64,000 nucleotides of DNA from Salinimicrobium xinjiangense DSM 19287 (GTDB taxonomy: Bacteria; Bacteroidota; Bacteroidia; Flavobacteriales; Flavobacteriaceae), in the NCBI RefSeq assembly GCF_000423585.1, contig NZ_KE384057.1, forward strand, positions 92,392 to 156,391. Direction: 5' to 3'. The notes below the pieces were generated by a model. It did not search any database. It was not told where the DNA came from and saw nothing but the letters and a program-made list of their open reading frames with translations. The stretch's first letter is position 1. Each line of letters opens with the position of its first letter. Shown here in pieces: positions 23,629 to 31,331 of the stretch. The position numbers and the translations under genes are program-made.

Positions 23629-25000
23629 ATATCTCTACGTTAACCACCTGATTGAGGTGAGGGATTTCAGCTCTCCATCCATACCTGTCCCTGATCTTTA
23701 CCCTTAGATAATCTGATGCTCCTTTTTCTCCATGGATGAGAAAGATTCGTTGCGGAGAGTTTTTAATTTCATCAAGCCATTCCAGCAAGCCTTCCTGATC
23801 TGCATGTGCAGAAAGACTATTAATACTTTTAACGGCAGCCTTTAACCGGTAGTACTTCCCAAATATTTTCACCTCACTTAGTCCTTCCTGGATTTGTCTG
23901 CCTCGTGTACCTTCAGCCTGATATCCCGCCAGTAAAATGGTGGTGGAGGGATTTTCAATAAAAAATCTCAAATAGGTCAGAACTCTTCCGCCGGTGACCA
24001 TTCCGCTTCCGGCAATAACTACCTTTGGCTGCGGATCTTCTATTGTTTTCCAGGTGTCTCTGTAATTTGTGATAATCCTGAACCTTTTTTTCATCTCACG
24101 AAATTCTTCATGAGATAATTTATGCCAGGACATGAATCTGCTAAATGTCTTTAGGACCTCATTTCCCATAGGGCTGTCGATATAGACAGGAATGGGAGGG
24201 ATCTTATTTTCTTTATGTAATTTGTAAATTTCATACATAAGGGTCTGCAGCCTCTCTACTGCGAAACTGGGAATGATGAGGATACCCTGTTGCTCCAGAG
24301 TACTTTCAATAGCCTGTTTCAGGATCTTATCTGTTTCCTCCTGGGGATGTAACCTGTCTCCATAGGTGCTTTCAAGAAATAAATAATCAGCTCGTTCTGG
24401 CTTTTGTGGTGGCTTGAGCAGGCTGTCATTCTTCTGGCCAATATCACCTGAAAAAATAAAGTTTTTTTTCCCAATTTTCAATTCAATATATGTAGAACCC
24501 AGGATATGGCCGTTGGGAATCAATCTATATTTTATCTGCTCACTGAAGGTAATCCATTCCAGGGGCTTCACGGTGCTGAAAAGCTTGAGCGTCTTGGCTA
24601 CGTCATCTTCATTGTAAAGGGGAAGTGCAGGATCATGTACAGAAAAATGTTCTGAATTAGCTCTTTCAGCATCTTCCTGCTGGATCTTGGCACTATCGGT
24701 CAAAATGATCCCGGCAATGGCCAAAGTAGGGGAAGTACCTCTTATTTCTCCTTTAAAACCCTCCTTGACGAGGCGGGGCAATGCTCCTGTGTGATCGAGA
24801 TGCCCGTGAGTTAGTAATACAAGATCAATCTTAGCCGGGGGAAATGGAAATTTTTGCCAGTTAAGTTCTCTTAGCTCCTTAAGACCCTGGAACATTCCGC
24901 AGTCTATTAAAATATTCTTTCCAAAAACCTCAAGCAGAAATTTTGAACCCGTAACCGTTCCTGCGGCACCTAAAAAATGAATTTTAGCTTCTTCACTCAT
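23627..25000 (-). CDS. MBL-fold beta-CASP exonuclease (RNA processing type)
   Basis: A 457-residue metallo-beta-lactamase/beta-CASP nuclease similar to the CPSF73/Ysh1-like bacterial RNases. The start is the ATG at 25000 (MSEEAKIHFLGAAGTVTGS); the upstream extension lies inside the neighbouring gene. Metal ligands are in THGHLDH (H65, H67, D69, H70). Later motifs are FSGDIG, the beta-CASP SGMVTGGRVL and the C-terminal SLSAHADQEGL. It overlaps the ATP-cone gene by 8 bases and is the last gene of the usp operon. Homologues recur next to usp genes in low-oxygen gene clusters, to my recollection, suggesting RNA turnover during stress. Confidence 0.9.
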   Translation of the reverse strand: MSEEAKIHFLGAAGTVTGSKFLLEVFGKNILIDCGMFQGLKELRELNWQKFPFPPAKIDLVLLTHGHLDHTGALPRLVKEGFKGEIRGTSPTLAIAGIILTDSAKIQQEDAERANSEHFSVHDPALPLYNEDDVAKTLKLFSTVKPLEWITFSEQIKYRLIPNGHILGSTYIELKIGKKNFIFSGDIGQKNDSLLKPPQKPERADYLFLESTYGDRLHPQEETDKILKQAIESTLEQQGILIIPSFAVERLQTLMYEIYKLHKENKIPPIPVYIDSPMGNEVLKTFSRFMSWHKLSHEEFREMKKRFRIITNYRDTWKTIEDPQPKVVIAGSGMVTGGRVLTYLRFFIENPSTTILLAGYQAEGTRGRQIQEGLSEVKIFGKYYRLKAAVKSINSLSAHADQEGLLEWLDEIKNSPQRIFLIHGEKGASDYLRVKIRDRYGWRAEIPHLNQVVNVEI

Positions 25001-25838
25001 GAGATTTTTTATGAGGATCACATAGCTCCCGCATTTCGAAAAGAATTCGTTTTTTTCGACTTGCTGAAATTTCAAGTTGGTCAAGAAGAAAATTGTCATC
25101 GATCAATTCCCTGCATAATACGATATCCCTGCTTAGCAGGAATTGCTTTTCTCTTTGAGAAAGTAAGCCAGATACTGTGATAGGGTATAGACCCAGATGA
25201 TCAATTCTTTCTTTTAAGCTATTTCCTTTGGGATAATCCCAACTTAAAAGCTTTAAATTCATACAACGACTGTAGGCAAGAGCATCTTCTGTAAACCTTG
25301 TATTGGTCACTACCCATCCTTCATGAAATGTAGTATCATCTCCTCCATTTAACCGGTGATAATTCTTAACATCTTCAAATCGGGAATGAATATATAATGG
25401 AATTTTGACATTACAGTTTCTGCCCTGTTCACTATGGAATTTACATTCCATTAAATTTTTCTTTCCTTCTTTAATAGCCATTACATCTATTTCATGGGTT
25501 ACACATGCTCCATGGACAATTTTGCCCACCTCTACTTCATATCCCATATGTTTCATAATAGCTCCTATAAATTTTTCAAAAGGGAACCCTGTAGGTCCCA
25601 ATTCGAATATTGCCCTTTTTAATTTGTACCTCGAAGCGGTTAGCCCATCCTGTGACTTTAGGAGTTTGTAAGCCCGCTTATAAATTTCTTTAGTGGTCAT
25701 GTTCTCGTGAAGTTCCTTTCCAAGAGTTTTTAAAATATCCTGGATCACTGGCTCTCCTGCTCCTGACCTTCTAAGGGAGTTTGCCACCTTTTCTTTTGAA
25801 AAGATTGACTTCTCTCCCGATGCGGTTATAATTTTCAT
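24993..25838 (-). CDS. ATP-cone protein with PD-(D/E)XK nuclease-like domain
   Basis: A 281-residue protein. Residues 1-85 are an ATP-cone (MKIITASGEKSIFSKEKVANSLRRSGA), the nucleotide-sensing module of NrdR and ribonucleotide reductases. Residues about 86-200 form an Mrr-like restriction-endonuclease fold with D118 in HEIDVMAI and E131-C-K133 in LMECKF, an intact D...ExK active site. The C-terminal 80 residues are unassigned. The combination suggests a nuclease regulated by ATP/dATP level. It is 10 bases from the preceding usp gene and overlaps the beta-CASP gene, so the two nucleases are made together. Confidence 0.85.
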   Translation of the reverse strand: MKIITASGEKSIFSKEKVANSLRRSGAGEPVIQDILKTLGKELHENMTTKEIYKRAYKLLKSQDGLTASRYKLKRAIFELGPTGFPFEKFIGAIMKHMGYEVEVGKIVHGACVTHEIDVMAIKEGKKNLMECKFHSEQGRNCNVKIPLYIHSRFEDVKNYHRLNGGDDTTFHEGWVVTNTRFTEDALAYSRCMNLKLLSWDYPKGNSLKERIDHLGLYPITVSGLLSQREKQFLLSRDIVLCRELIDDNFLLDQLEISASRKKRILFEMRELCDPHKKSHE

Positions 25839-25848
25839 TTTAAAGGTT

Positions 25849-26703
25849 TCAGTTCTTCTTTATCTGAGGATGATGTAAAACTAAAACAGGTACTTTTGAA
25901 AAATGTGCAAGATTCCGGTATAATGGATTCAGCAGCATATTTTCAATCAGTGAATGTTTCTTATTTACAAAAGCAATAATGTCGCTGCCCCGACTTTCAG
26001 AGAAAGAATAGATGCCCATGGGAACACTTAAATATTCCAGATAGTGAAATGAATGTTTTACTTCTGCCAACTTCTCCTGTAGCTGTTTGCGGTTGTAATG
26101 CTGATATTGGTTCAAACCACCTTCTTCAGAGATGTGGAGGATTCTGATTGCTGAACCAAATTTCCTTGCAAGGCCAACTAAAAATTCAAGATCTACACTT
26201 GTGAGTTCTATTTTGAAACTATTAGCCAGTACTATTTCCTTCGGAGGTTTAAAACCGGCATGTGCAGGAATGGCCAGAATAGGACATTTTTCTATTTCCT
26301 CCATTACATTTAAGGTATTACTGCCATACACTACTTCTTTCGCACCGGTACGTCCCTGGGTACCAATAGATATTAAATAAGGCTTTTGCTTTTTTAATTC
26401 TTTTTTTATGGCATCAACAAGTAATAAATTATGAGTAGTTGTTTTGAACTGATGTTCTTTTCCGGCTTCTTCCTGAAGTGATTCTTTCAATTCTTCCAGT
26501 TCATCCTCCACCTCTTTTTTTGCCTTTTCAAGACTTTGCTGGCCCGGTTGTGCTGCTAACATACTTTTTTCATAATATTCAAATACCTTATAAGCATGTA
26601 GGAGTGTAAATTTCACCTTCTCATCCCGAAACATATCGATTGTATAGGAAATCGCATTGAAAGAGTTTTGGGAAAAGTCAGTGGGTAATAGAATATTTTT
26701 CAT
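25849..26703 (-). CDS. Universal stress protein, tandem UspA domains
   Basis: A 284-residue protein with two UspA domains. The first (1-145) begins MKNILLPTDFSQNSFNAI and ends with the ATP-loop-like GTQGRTGAKEVVYGSNTLNVM, close to the G2xG9G(S/T) pattern. The second (about 155-284) is divergent and lacks that loop. Third usp gene of the operon, 1 base after the previous stop. Tandem Usp proteins accumulate in stasis and hypoxia in other bacteria; the target here is unknown. Confidence 0.9.
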   Translation of the reverse strand: MKNILLPTDFSQNSFNAISYTIDMFRDEKVKFTLLHAYKVFEYYEKSMLAAQPGQQSLEKAKKEVEDELEELKESLQEEAGKEHQFKTTTHNLLLVDAIKKELKKQKPYLISIGTQGRTGAKEVVYGSNTLNVMEEIEKCPILAIPAHAGFKPPKEIVLANSFKIELTSVDLEFLVGLARKFGSAIRILHISEEGGLNQYQHYNRKQLQEKLAEVKHSFHYLEYLSVPMGIYSFSESRGSDIIAFVNKKHSLIENMLLNPLYRNLAHFSKVPVLVLHHPQIKKN

Positions 26704-26704
26704 G

Positions 26705-27550
26705 CTACTTCTTTTTGGGTGAAGGCATTACCAGGAATGGAACTTTCACATTAAAGCCTATTTCATTTACTACAGGCATGAATAAAAGGTTTTCAAAGAA
26801 TGATCTTTTATTATTTATCATGGCCAGCATATCCACTTCGTTCTCATCCTGGAAATCGAATATTGCCCGTGTTACACTTTTTTCTGTAATACTGTAAAAG
26901 TGGTGGGCATTATTTTTAAATGCTCTGCCCAATGCTCTTTTCCTGTTAGTTTGTTCGGGAGAGAGGTCTACTCCGAAATAAACGTGCAGGATGTGAATAG
27001 TAGAGGCGTGAAGATCTGCAATTTCCCTCATAACTTTAAGTAATTTGGGAATTTCGGCCTCATAATCTGTAGGGAACAGGATTTGTTTAGGTGCTTTATA
27101 CTCATATTCCGATGGAATAGCCAATAGAGGACAGCGGGTTTTTTTAATGGCATGTACAGTATGGGTTCCAAAGAGGATTTCCTGGGCTCCCGTAGCTCCT
27201 TTTGTGCCCATTACCACCAGGTCAATTTCCTTTTCTGCCACGAGGTCCTTAATTTCATCGGTCAATAAATTAAAAGATGAAATCTTTTTAAAACTATGCT
27301 TCTCATTTTTAAAGTTTCTTTTAATCCGGCGCAGGACCCTCTCAAGACCCTGCATGGATTTATTGCTGTAGATCTCAGTAAGTGTGGGTTGAGATGCACT
27401 ATAAACCAGATACTCGTTATCATATAGAACCGGAGTATAGGTGTTGAGCAGGTAAAACTCACATTCCTCTTTTTCCAATAGCTGTACTGCATATTTTATT
27501 GCGTTATAGGCATTTTCTGAAAAGTCTGTTGGTAAGAGAATTTTTTTCAT
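26705..27550 (-). CDS. Universal stress protein, tandem UspA domains
   Basis: A 281-residue double-Usp protein. Domain 1 opens MKKILLPTDFSENAYNAIKYAVQLL and contains GTKGATGAQEILFGTHTVHAI, an ATP-binding-type loop. Domain 2 (from about 155, PKQILFPTDYEAEIPKLLKV) lacks it. It ends MLAMINNKRSFFENLLFMPVVNEIGF, a tail motif shared with both neighbouring Usp proteins (SxxENLLxxP), evidence that the three arose by duplication. Middle gene of the usp run, 11 bases after the first. Confidence 0.9.
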   Translation of the reverse strand: MKKILLPTDFSENAYNAIKYAVQLLEKEECEFYLLNTYTPVLYDNEYLVYSASQPTLTEIYSNKSMQGLERVLRRIKRNFKNEKHSFKKISSFNLLTDEIKDLVAEKEIDLVVMGTKGATGAQEILFGTHTVHAIKKTRCPLLAIPSEYEYKAPKQILFPTDYEAEIPKLLKVMREIADLHASTIHILHVYFGVDLSPEQTNRKRALGRAFKNNAHHFYSITEKSVTRAIFDFQDENEVDMLAMINNKRSFFENLLFMPVVNEIGFNVKVPFLVMPSPKKK

Positions 27551-27561
27551 GGCAGAAAGTT

Positions 27562-28410
27562 TTATGATCTATGGAAATTTTGAAGCACGAGGAAGGGGAT
27601 TGGTGGATGTAGTCCAATTTTATCAATGGTGGATTTATAAAGGAGGTTTTCAAGGTAACTATGACGGGAATTTACCAGGATGAGCAGGTCTATATCTAAT
27701 TCTGATATCATTTTTTCCATGGCTTCAGTCTTTTCCAGGAGCTCTTCATGATGGAACTCCACTTTAATCTCATATAACTGATCTAAAATGGCATCCTTAT
27801 TATCTTTCTGTCTAAAGGTTTCTTTTGGAGACTTGGAAACATAAAGCATATGGACTTCAGCGCAAAAGGATCGTGCAATTCCTCCAACAAGTTTGAGTTC
27901 ACGTCGTTGATATGGTAATAGGTAATTGGTGGGAAATAAAATGCGGTGTGGATCAGAAAAGTCATAGTTTTCAGGTATACTCAGGACCGGACATTGTACA
28001 TATTTTATGATTTGCAGCGTATTACTTCCAAAGGTGAGCTTCCTATCGTTGGTAAGTCCGCGGGTGGAGGTTACTATGAGATCTGCATTTTCTTTTTCGG
28101 CCAGATCATTTACCTCGTCAATCAGGAGACCAAATGCAGATATTGTATAGTACTTATGTTTTGGATTTGGAAAGAGATCCAGAATGCGGGATTTCAATTT
28201 TTCCAGTTCCCGGTCTGCCTTCTTTTTTACGCTTTCCTTATATTCTTCAAGGAATTCTCTGGTAATGGTTGCTTCAGTATTAAAAACCTCATCGGCATAG
28301 GCATGTAAGATATAAAGCTCACTTTTTTCATACTTAAATAATTCAGAAGCATATTTCAGAGCATTGAATGCATTCTCTGAAAAATCTGTAGGGATAATTA
28401 TTTTTCTCAT
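27562..28410 (-). CDS. Universal stress protein, tandem UspA domains (operon leader)
   Basis: A 282-residue double-Usp protein when started at ATG 28410 (MRKIIIPTDFSENAFNALKYASEL); the frame extends to 28458 but that region holds the promoter and regulatory palindrome, and the shorter start aligns with the two other Usp proteins. Domain 1 has the STRGLTNDRKLTFGSNTLQII loop. First gene of a five-gene operon: three usp genes, the ATP-cone nuclease and the beta-CASP RNase. Confidence 0.9.
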   Translation of the reverse strand: MRKIIIPTDFSENAFNALKYASELFKYEKSELYILHAYADEVFNTEATITREFLEEYKESVKKKADRELEKLKSRILDLFPNPKHKYYTISAFGLLIDEVNDLAEKENADLIVTSTRGLTNDRKLTFGSNTLQIIKYVQCPVLSIPENYDFSDPHRILFPTNYLLPYQRRELKLVGGIARSFCAEVHMLYVSKSPKETFRQKDNKDAILDQLYEIKVEFHHEELLEKTEAMEKMISELDIDLLILVNSRHSYLENLLYKSTIDKIGLHPPIPFLVLQNFHRS

Positions 28411-28427
28411 TACCTGGATTTTACTCT

Positions 28428-28471
28428 TAAATTTAGACGAAAATACCTGAGCAAACAATGATACTTGTCAT
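28428..28471 (-). promoter_or_regulatory. Island regulon site B and -7 element (usp operon)
   Basis: Read toward the gene: ATGACAAGTATCAT (28471-28458). TAAATTTA (28435-28428) starts exactly 30 bases from the centre, giving a predicted start of transcription about 12 bases before the ATG. Confidence 0.8.
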
Positions 28472-28484
28472 TTTCTTAAGAAGG

Positions 28485-28509
28485 AAGAGGGATGAATTTC
28501 ACCCCTCTT
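28485..28509 (-). terminator. Possible terminator of hsp20
   Basis: A 7-bp GC-containing stem AAGAGGG/CCCTCTT with an 11-base loop lies 16 bases past the hsp20 stop. The following sequence on the minus strand (CCTTCTTAAG) is pyrimidine-rich but not a true T-run, so this is weak. Confidence 0.4.
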
Positions 28510-28524
28510 TTCTCACCTTTTTTC

Positions 28525-28992
28525 TTAGGAAACCTGTATTTGTTTAGCCTTTTTAGGTTGCATATTTTCACGCTTTTTCAGCTTTAATTTTAAAACTCCG
28601 TCCTCGTATCTTGCATTTATATCCTTGTCATCATCTACATTTTCGGGTATGCTTATCGATCTGCTAAAGGAGTTGTAGCTGAACTCTTTACTGACATAAC
28701 CTTCTTTTTCTTCTTCTTTTTTATCCTCTTTTTCTGCCGATACAGTGAGGATACCTTCCTCAAGAGTGATTTTAAAGTCTTCTTTATTTAAACCGGGAGC
28801 AGCAAGTTCAACTTCAAACTCTTTATCTTTTTCCTTGATATTCATTGCCGGATTAAGATCGAAATCCCCGTTATTTTCAAATAAATTATTTAGCATTCCC
28901 CTGCGATCAAAGAAATCTCTGAAGAATGGATCATTTTGAAAGGCATTACTCAACCTGGGAGTCCTGCGCCTGTTTGCTTTAATCAATGACAT
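28525..28992 (-). CDS. Hsp20 small heat-shock protein
   Basis: A 155-residue alpha-crystallin-type chaperone that holds unfolding proteins. The alpha-crystallin domain spans about 45-140: MNIKEKDKEFEVELAAPGLNKEDFKITLEEGILTVSAEKE at its start and the C-terminal signature GVLKLKLKKRE. The C-terminal IxV-type tail (KQIQVS) for oligomer contacts is present. It lies next to the usp operon and carries the same activator palindrome (site C), as hspX does next to usp genes in mycobacteria. Confidence 0.95.
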   Translation of the reverse strand: MSLIKANRRRTPRLSNAFQNDPFFRDFFDRRGMLNNLFENNGDFDLNPAMNIKEKDKEFEVELAAPGLNKEDFKITLEEGILTVSAEKEDKKEEEKEGYVSKEFSYNSFSRSISIPENVDDDKDINARYEDGVLKLKLKKRENMQPKKAKQIQVS

Positions 28993-29020
28993 AGCTGTAA
29001 TTTTTTAATTAATTATTGTA

Positions 29021-29064
29021 TTAAATTAAATATCAGCTTTTTATGCTGTCATGATAAATGTCAT
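29021..29064 (-). promoter_or_regulatory. Island regulon site C and -7 element (hsp20)
   Basis: Read toward hsp20: ATGACATTTATCAT (29064-29051). TAATTTAA (29028-29021) starts exactly 30 bases from the centre. Same layout as sites B, D, E, F. Confidence 0.8.
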
Positions 29065-29101
29065 AAAGCATTTAAATTAAGAATAATTTAATACTCGCGC
29101 C

Positions 29102-30142
29102 TCAGTGAATATTATGAAGTTTCTTTGGATCAAGAATTTTTATATTCCGACCTATGATATCGATAATTCCCTGATTCTTAAGAGCGGATAAACTTCTTAT
29201 AAAACTTTCTGTAGAAATCCCTGCAACACTTGCCATATCACTTCGGGATATCTTGAGTACGTGTTGGGCACCGGTGTTTGTCTTTTTTACAAACTCAAGA
29301 AGGGTACTTGCTGTTTTTTTAAGGACTGAGCCATAGGCCATTTCCAGCAGGTGAGTACGAAGAATATCGAGGTGGGTTGAAAGTAACTCTGCATATTCCA
29401 GCATGAGCTCCTGGTTTTGCTCCAGCATATGAACAAATTCTTCATGGGAAATCCTGAAAAGAATACTTCGCTCCAGGGCGGTAGCGTTCTCGGGATAGGT
29501 AGAAGAAGATTTAAAACTATAGAATCCTGAAAAATCCCCTTTTTGACCAATACCTGTTATCAATTCCTTGCCATATTCATCAAGTCTGAAGGTTTTAAGC
29601 AGTCCAAATTCAAGCAGATATATATTCGAAGCATTACGTCCTTCTAAAAAGATCTCTTCATTTTTTTCGGCTTCAAGTTGTTCCCCATAAGTACGAAAAT
29701 GCTCTTTAAGGATTTCAAGTTGGATTTCGCTGTATTGCTTTTTGCGGTCCTTTTTATTCGGTAGAAGTTTATCTCTTTTCTCCAGCCGCTTTTCAATAGC
29801 AAGGATAAGATCTTCTTCATTAAACGGTTTGGTTATATAATCATCTGCTCCCAGGTTCATTCCTTTACGTACATCACCGGGATTGGATTTTGCAGAAAGA
29901 AATATGAAAGGAATGTTACAGGTTTTCCGGTTGTTTTGAAGCCCTTTATAAACATCATATCCATCCAGGTCTGGCATCATAATGTCTGAAACTATAATAT
30001 CCGGGATTTCATGAAAGGCTTTTTTTAATCCACATTTTCCATCGTAAGAGGAAAGAACTCTATACCCGGAGAGTTCTAATAGCTCTTTGGTGTTCTCAGA
30101 AAGTACAAGATCATCTTCGATTAGGAGAACTGTTTTTTCCAT
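29102..30142 (-). CDS. Response regulator fused to CRP/FNR-type regulator
   Basis: A 346-residue transcription factor with three parts: a CheY-like receiver (1-122; acidic pocket EDD, phospho-acceptor D53 in VSDIMMPD, conserved T/S and K in FLSAKSN), a cyclic-nucleotide-binding-like beta-roll (about 155-275) and a CRP-type helix-turn-helix (about 300-332; SVAGISTESFIRSLSALKNQG). The recognition helix keeps the Glu and Arg that read TGA/TCA half-sites in CRP and FNR. There are no clustered cysteines, so an FNR-type Fe-S sensor is absent and signalling probably comes by phosphorylation; no kinase is adjacent. It lies inside the island whose promoters carry NTGA-N6-TCAN sites and is the best candidate to bind them. 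Confidence 0.9.
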   Translation of the reverse strand: MEKTVLLIEDDLVLSENTKELLELSGYRVLSSYDGKCGLKKAFHEIPDIIVSDIMMPDLDGYDVYKGLQNNRKTCNIPFIFLSAKSNPGDVRKGMNLGADDYITKPFNEEDLILAIEKRLEKRDKLLPNKKDRKKQYSEIQLEILKEHFRTYGEQLEAEKNEEIFLEGRNASNIYLLEFGLLKTFRLDEYGKELITGIGQKGDFSGFYSFKSSSTYPENATALERSILFRISHEEFVHMLEQNQELMLEYAELLSTHLDILRTHLLEMAYGSVLKKTASTLLEFVKKTNTGAQHVLKISRSDMASVAGISTESFIRSLSALKNQGIIDIIGRNIKILDPKKLHNIH

Positions 30143-30240
30143 AATACTGAGAATAAGGAGGGTACAACTTAATCAATCAGGAATTTCGTCAAGAAGTCCT
30201 GCCTCATAAAGATACGTTAGAATTTCATTTTTGGGAAATA

Positions 30241-30253
30241 TTTAGGTCCTAAA
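30241..30253 (+). promoter_or_regulatory. Perfect palindrome upstream of the zinc-ribbon gene
   Basis: TTTAGGTCCTAAA is a perfect 13-base palindrome located 28 bases before a TATCTTTA -7-like element (30281-30288). It differs from the island site and may bind another regulator. Confidence 0.4.
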
Positions 30254-30332
30254 GAAGTAGGTTTTTAGTCCTTGGTTGGTTATCTTTAAAAGAGGATTTT
30301 TCCCGGACATAAGCCTCCGGAAATATTTAATT

Positions 30333-30599
30333 ATGAAATCACTTACATGCCAATGTTGCGGACTGCCCTTTTCTCCTAAAATGAGAGGGACCAATAGGGA
30401 TAAAAGCCCAAATTCCGATTATTGTCTGGATTGTTTCAGGGATGGGGAATTTCGGGATCATCATCTTACCATTCAGGATATGGAAAAAAAATTACTCGAT
30501 ATGGCCCGTCACCATGATGAGATAAGCATTGAAGAAGCACACCAGACAATTAAAATCCTGCCTGATCTTAAACGATGGAAGATGACCCATATTTTATAG
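30333..30599 (+). CDS. Small zinc-ribbon protein
   Basis: An 88-residue protein from ATG 30333 (MKSLTCQCCGLPFSP); the frame is open back to 30276 but the promoter-like element lies there. Four zinc ligands are visible: CQCC at 6-9 and YCLDCF at about 32-36, the pattern of the putative zinc-ribbon family (Zn_ribbon_2 type) that often accompanies regulators. The rest is helical with DHHLTIQDMEKKLLDMARHHDE. Function unknown. Confidence 0.75.
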   Translation: MKSLTCQCCGLPFSPKMRGTNRDKSPNSDYCLDCFRDGEFRDHHLTIQDMEKKLLDMARHHDEISIEEAHQTIKILPDLKRWKMTHIL

Positions 30600-30662
30600 T
30601 ATTTTTAACTGCCATCACGTATATCTGCTTTTAACTCCCTTTCCATTCGGATTATTTCTTTT

Positions 30663-30670
30663 TATCTTTG
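30663..30670 (+). promoter_or_regulatory. -7 element of the azurin-like gene
   Basis: TATCTTTG fits TAnnTTTG exactly, 45 bases before the ATG at 30715. No island palindrome is found at the matching upstream position. Confidence 0.55.
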
Positions 30671-30714
30671 AAAGGCTCAAAAAAATGAGCGTTCATTAAC
30701 TAAAACAATTTTAT

Positions 30715-31281
30715 ATGAAAGATCTAACAAAATTTCTTGCAGTTCTGGTGACAATCCTTTTGGTTAGCTGTGGTGACGAGAAAAAAGAACAGGAAACAAT
30801 AACCATAGGGGAAGAGGGCTCCCTGGAGAGAGTCGAAACAAGTGACAATGTTGAGGCTACCGGAAGTAATAACCAAAGCGGAGAAGCAGTGCAACGTTCA
30901 GAAGAAGGTGTGGTTCAGGTGAACCTGACCGGAGACGACATGATGAAATTTAACCTTAACGAAATTCGGGTTAAAGCAGGCGAAACCGTGCGACTAACCT
31001 TGAAGCATGTAGGGCAGCTTCCTGAAAATGCAATGGGTCATAATTTTGTTCTTTTACAGCAGGGGACAGATGTTGCAAATTTTGCCCAGCAGGCAGCTAC
31101 GGCCAGTGGTAATGATTATATTCCTGAGGGAACAAATGAAGTCATTGTACATACAGAGATGATTGGAGGTGGAGAGGAGACCTCTATTGAATTTACAGCT
31201 CCCGAGGCGGGAACTTATGATTTCATTTGTAGTTTTCCCGGACATTACGTTCAAATGCGTGGAAAATTCATTGTTGAATAA
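30715..31281 (+). CDS. Azurin-like blue copper lipoprotein
   Basis: A 188-residue cupredoxin, an electron carrier in the periplasm. The lipoprotein signal ends at LLVSCGD (C19). An acidic linker of about 45 residues precedes the copper domain. Type I copper ligands are visible: His in ENAMGHNFVLL, and Cys, His and Met in CSFPGHYVQM (C-x4-H-x4-M, azurin spacing). Length of the folded part (about 130) fits azurin. Membrane-anchored azurins feed terminal oxidases or denitrification enzymes; none is encoded in the window. A terminator follows. Confidence 0.9.
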   Translation: MKDLTKFLAVLVTILLVSCGDEKKEQETITIGEEGSLERVETSDNVEATGSNNQSGEAVQRSEEGVVQVNLTGDDMMKFNLNEIRVKAGETVRLTLKHVGQLPENAMGHNFVLLQQGTDVANFAQQAATASGNDYIPEGTNEVIVHTEMIGGGEETSIEFTAPEAGTYDFICSFPGHYVQMRGKFIVE

Positions 31282-31301
31282 TATAATCTGATATTTTAGA
31301 A

Positions 31302-31330
31302 GAAGCTGTCTTACGGGCAGCTTTTTCTTT
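31302..31330 (+). terminator. Intrinsic terminator of the azurin-like gene
   Basis: Stem aagctgtc/ggcagctt (one G-T pair) with a 5-base loop, followed by a T-rich tract. Confidence 0.7.
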
Positions 31331-31331
31331 T

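Noticed and set aside
30685..30698. AATGAGCGTTCATT upstream of the azurin gene as an island site
   Set aside because: The half-sites are separated by 4 bases rather than 6 and the element lies downstream of the -7 element.
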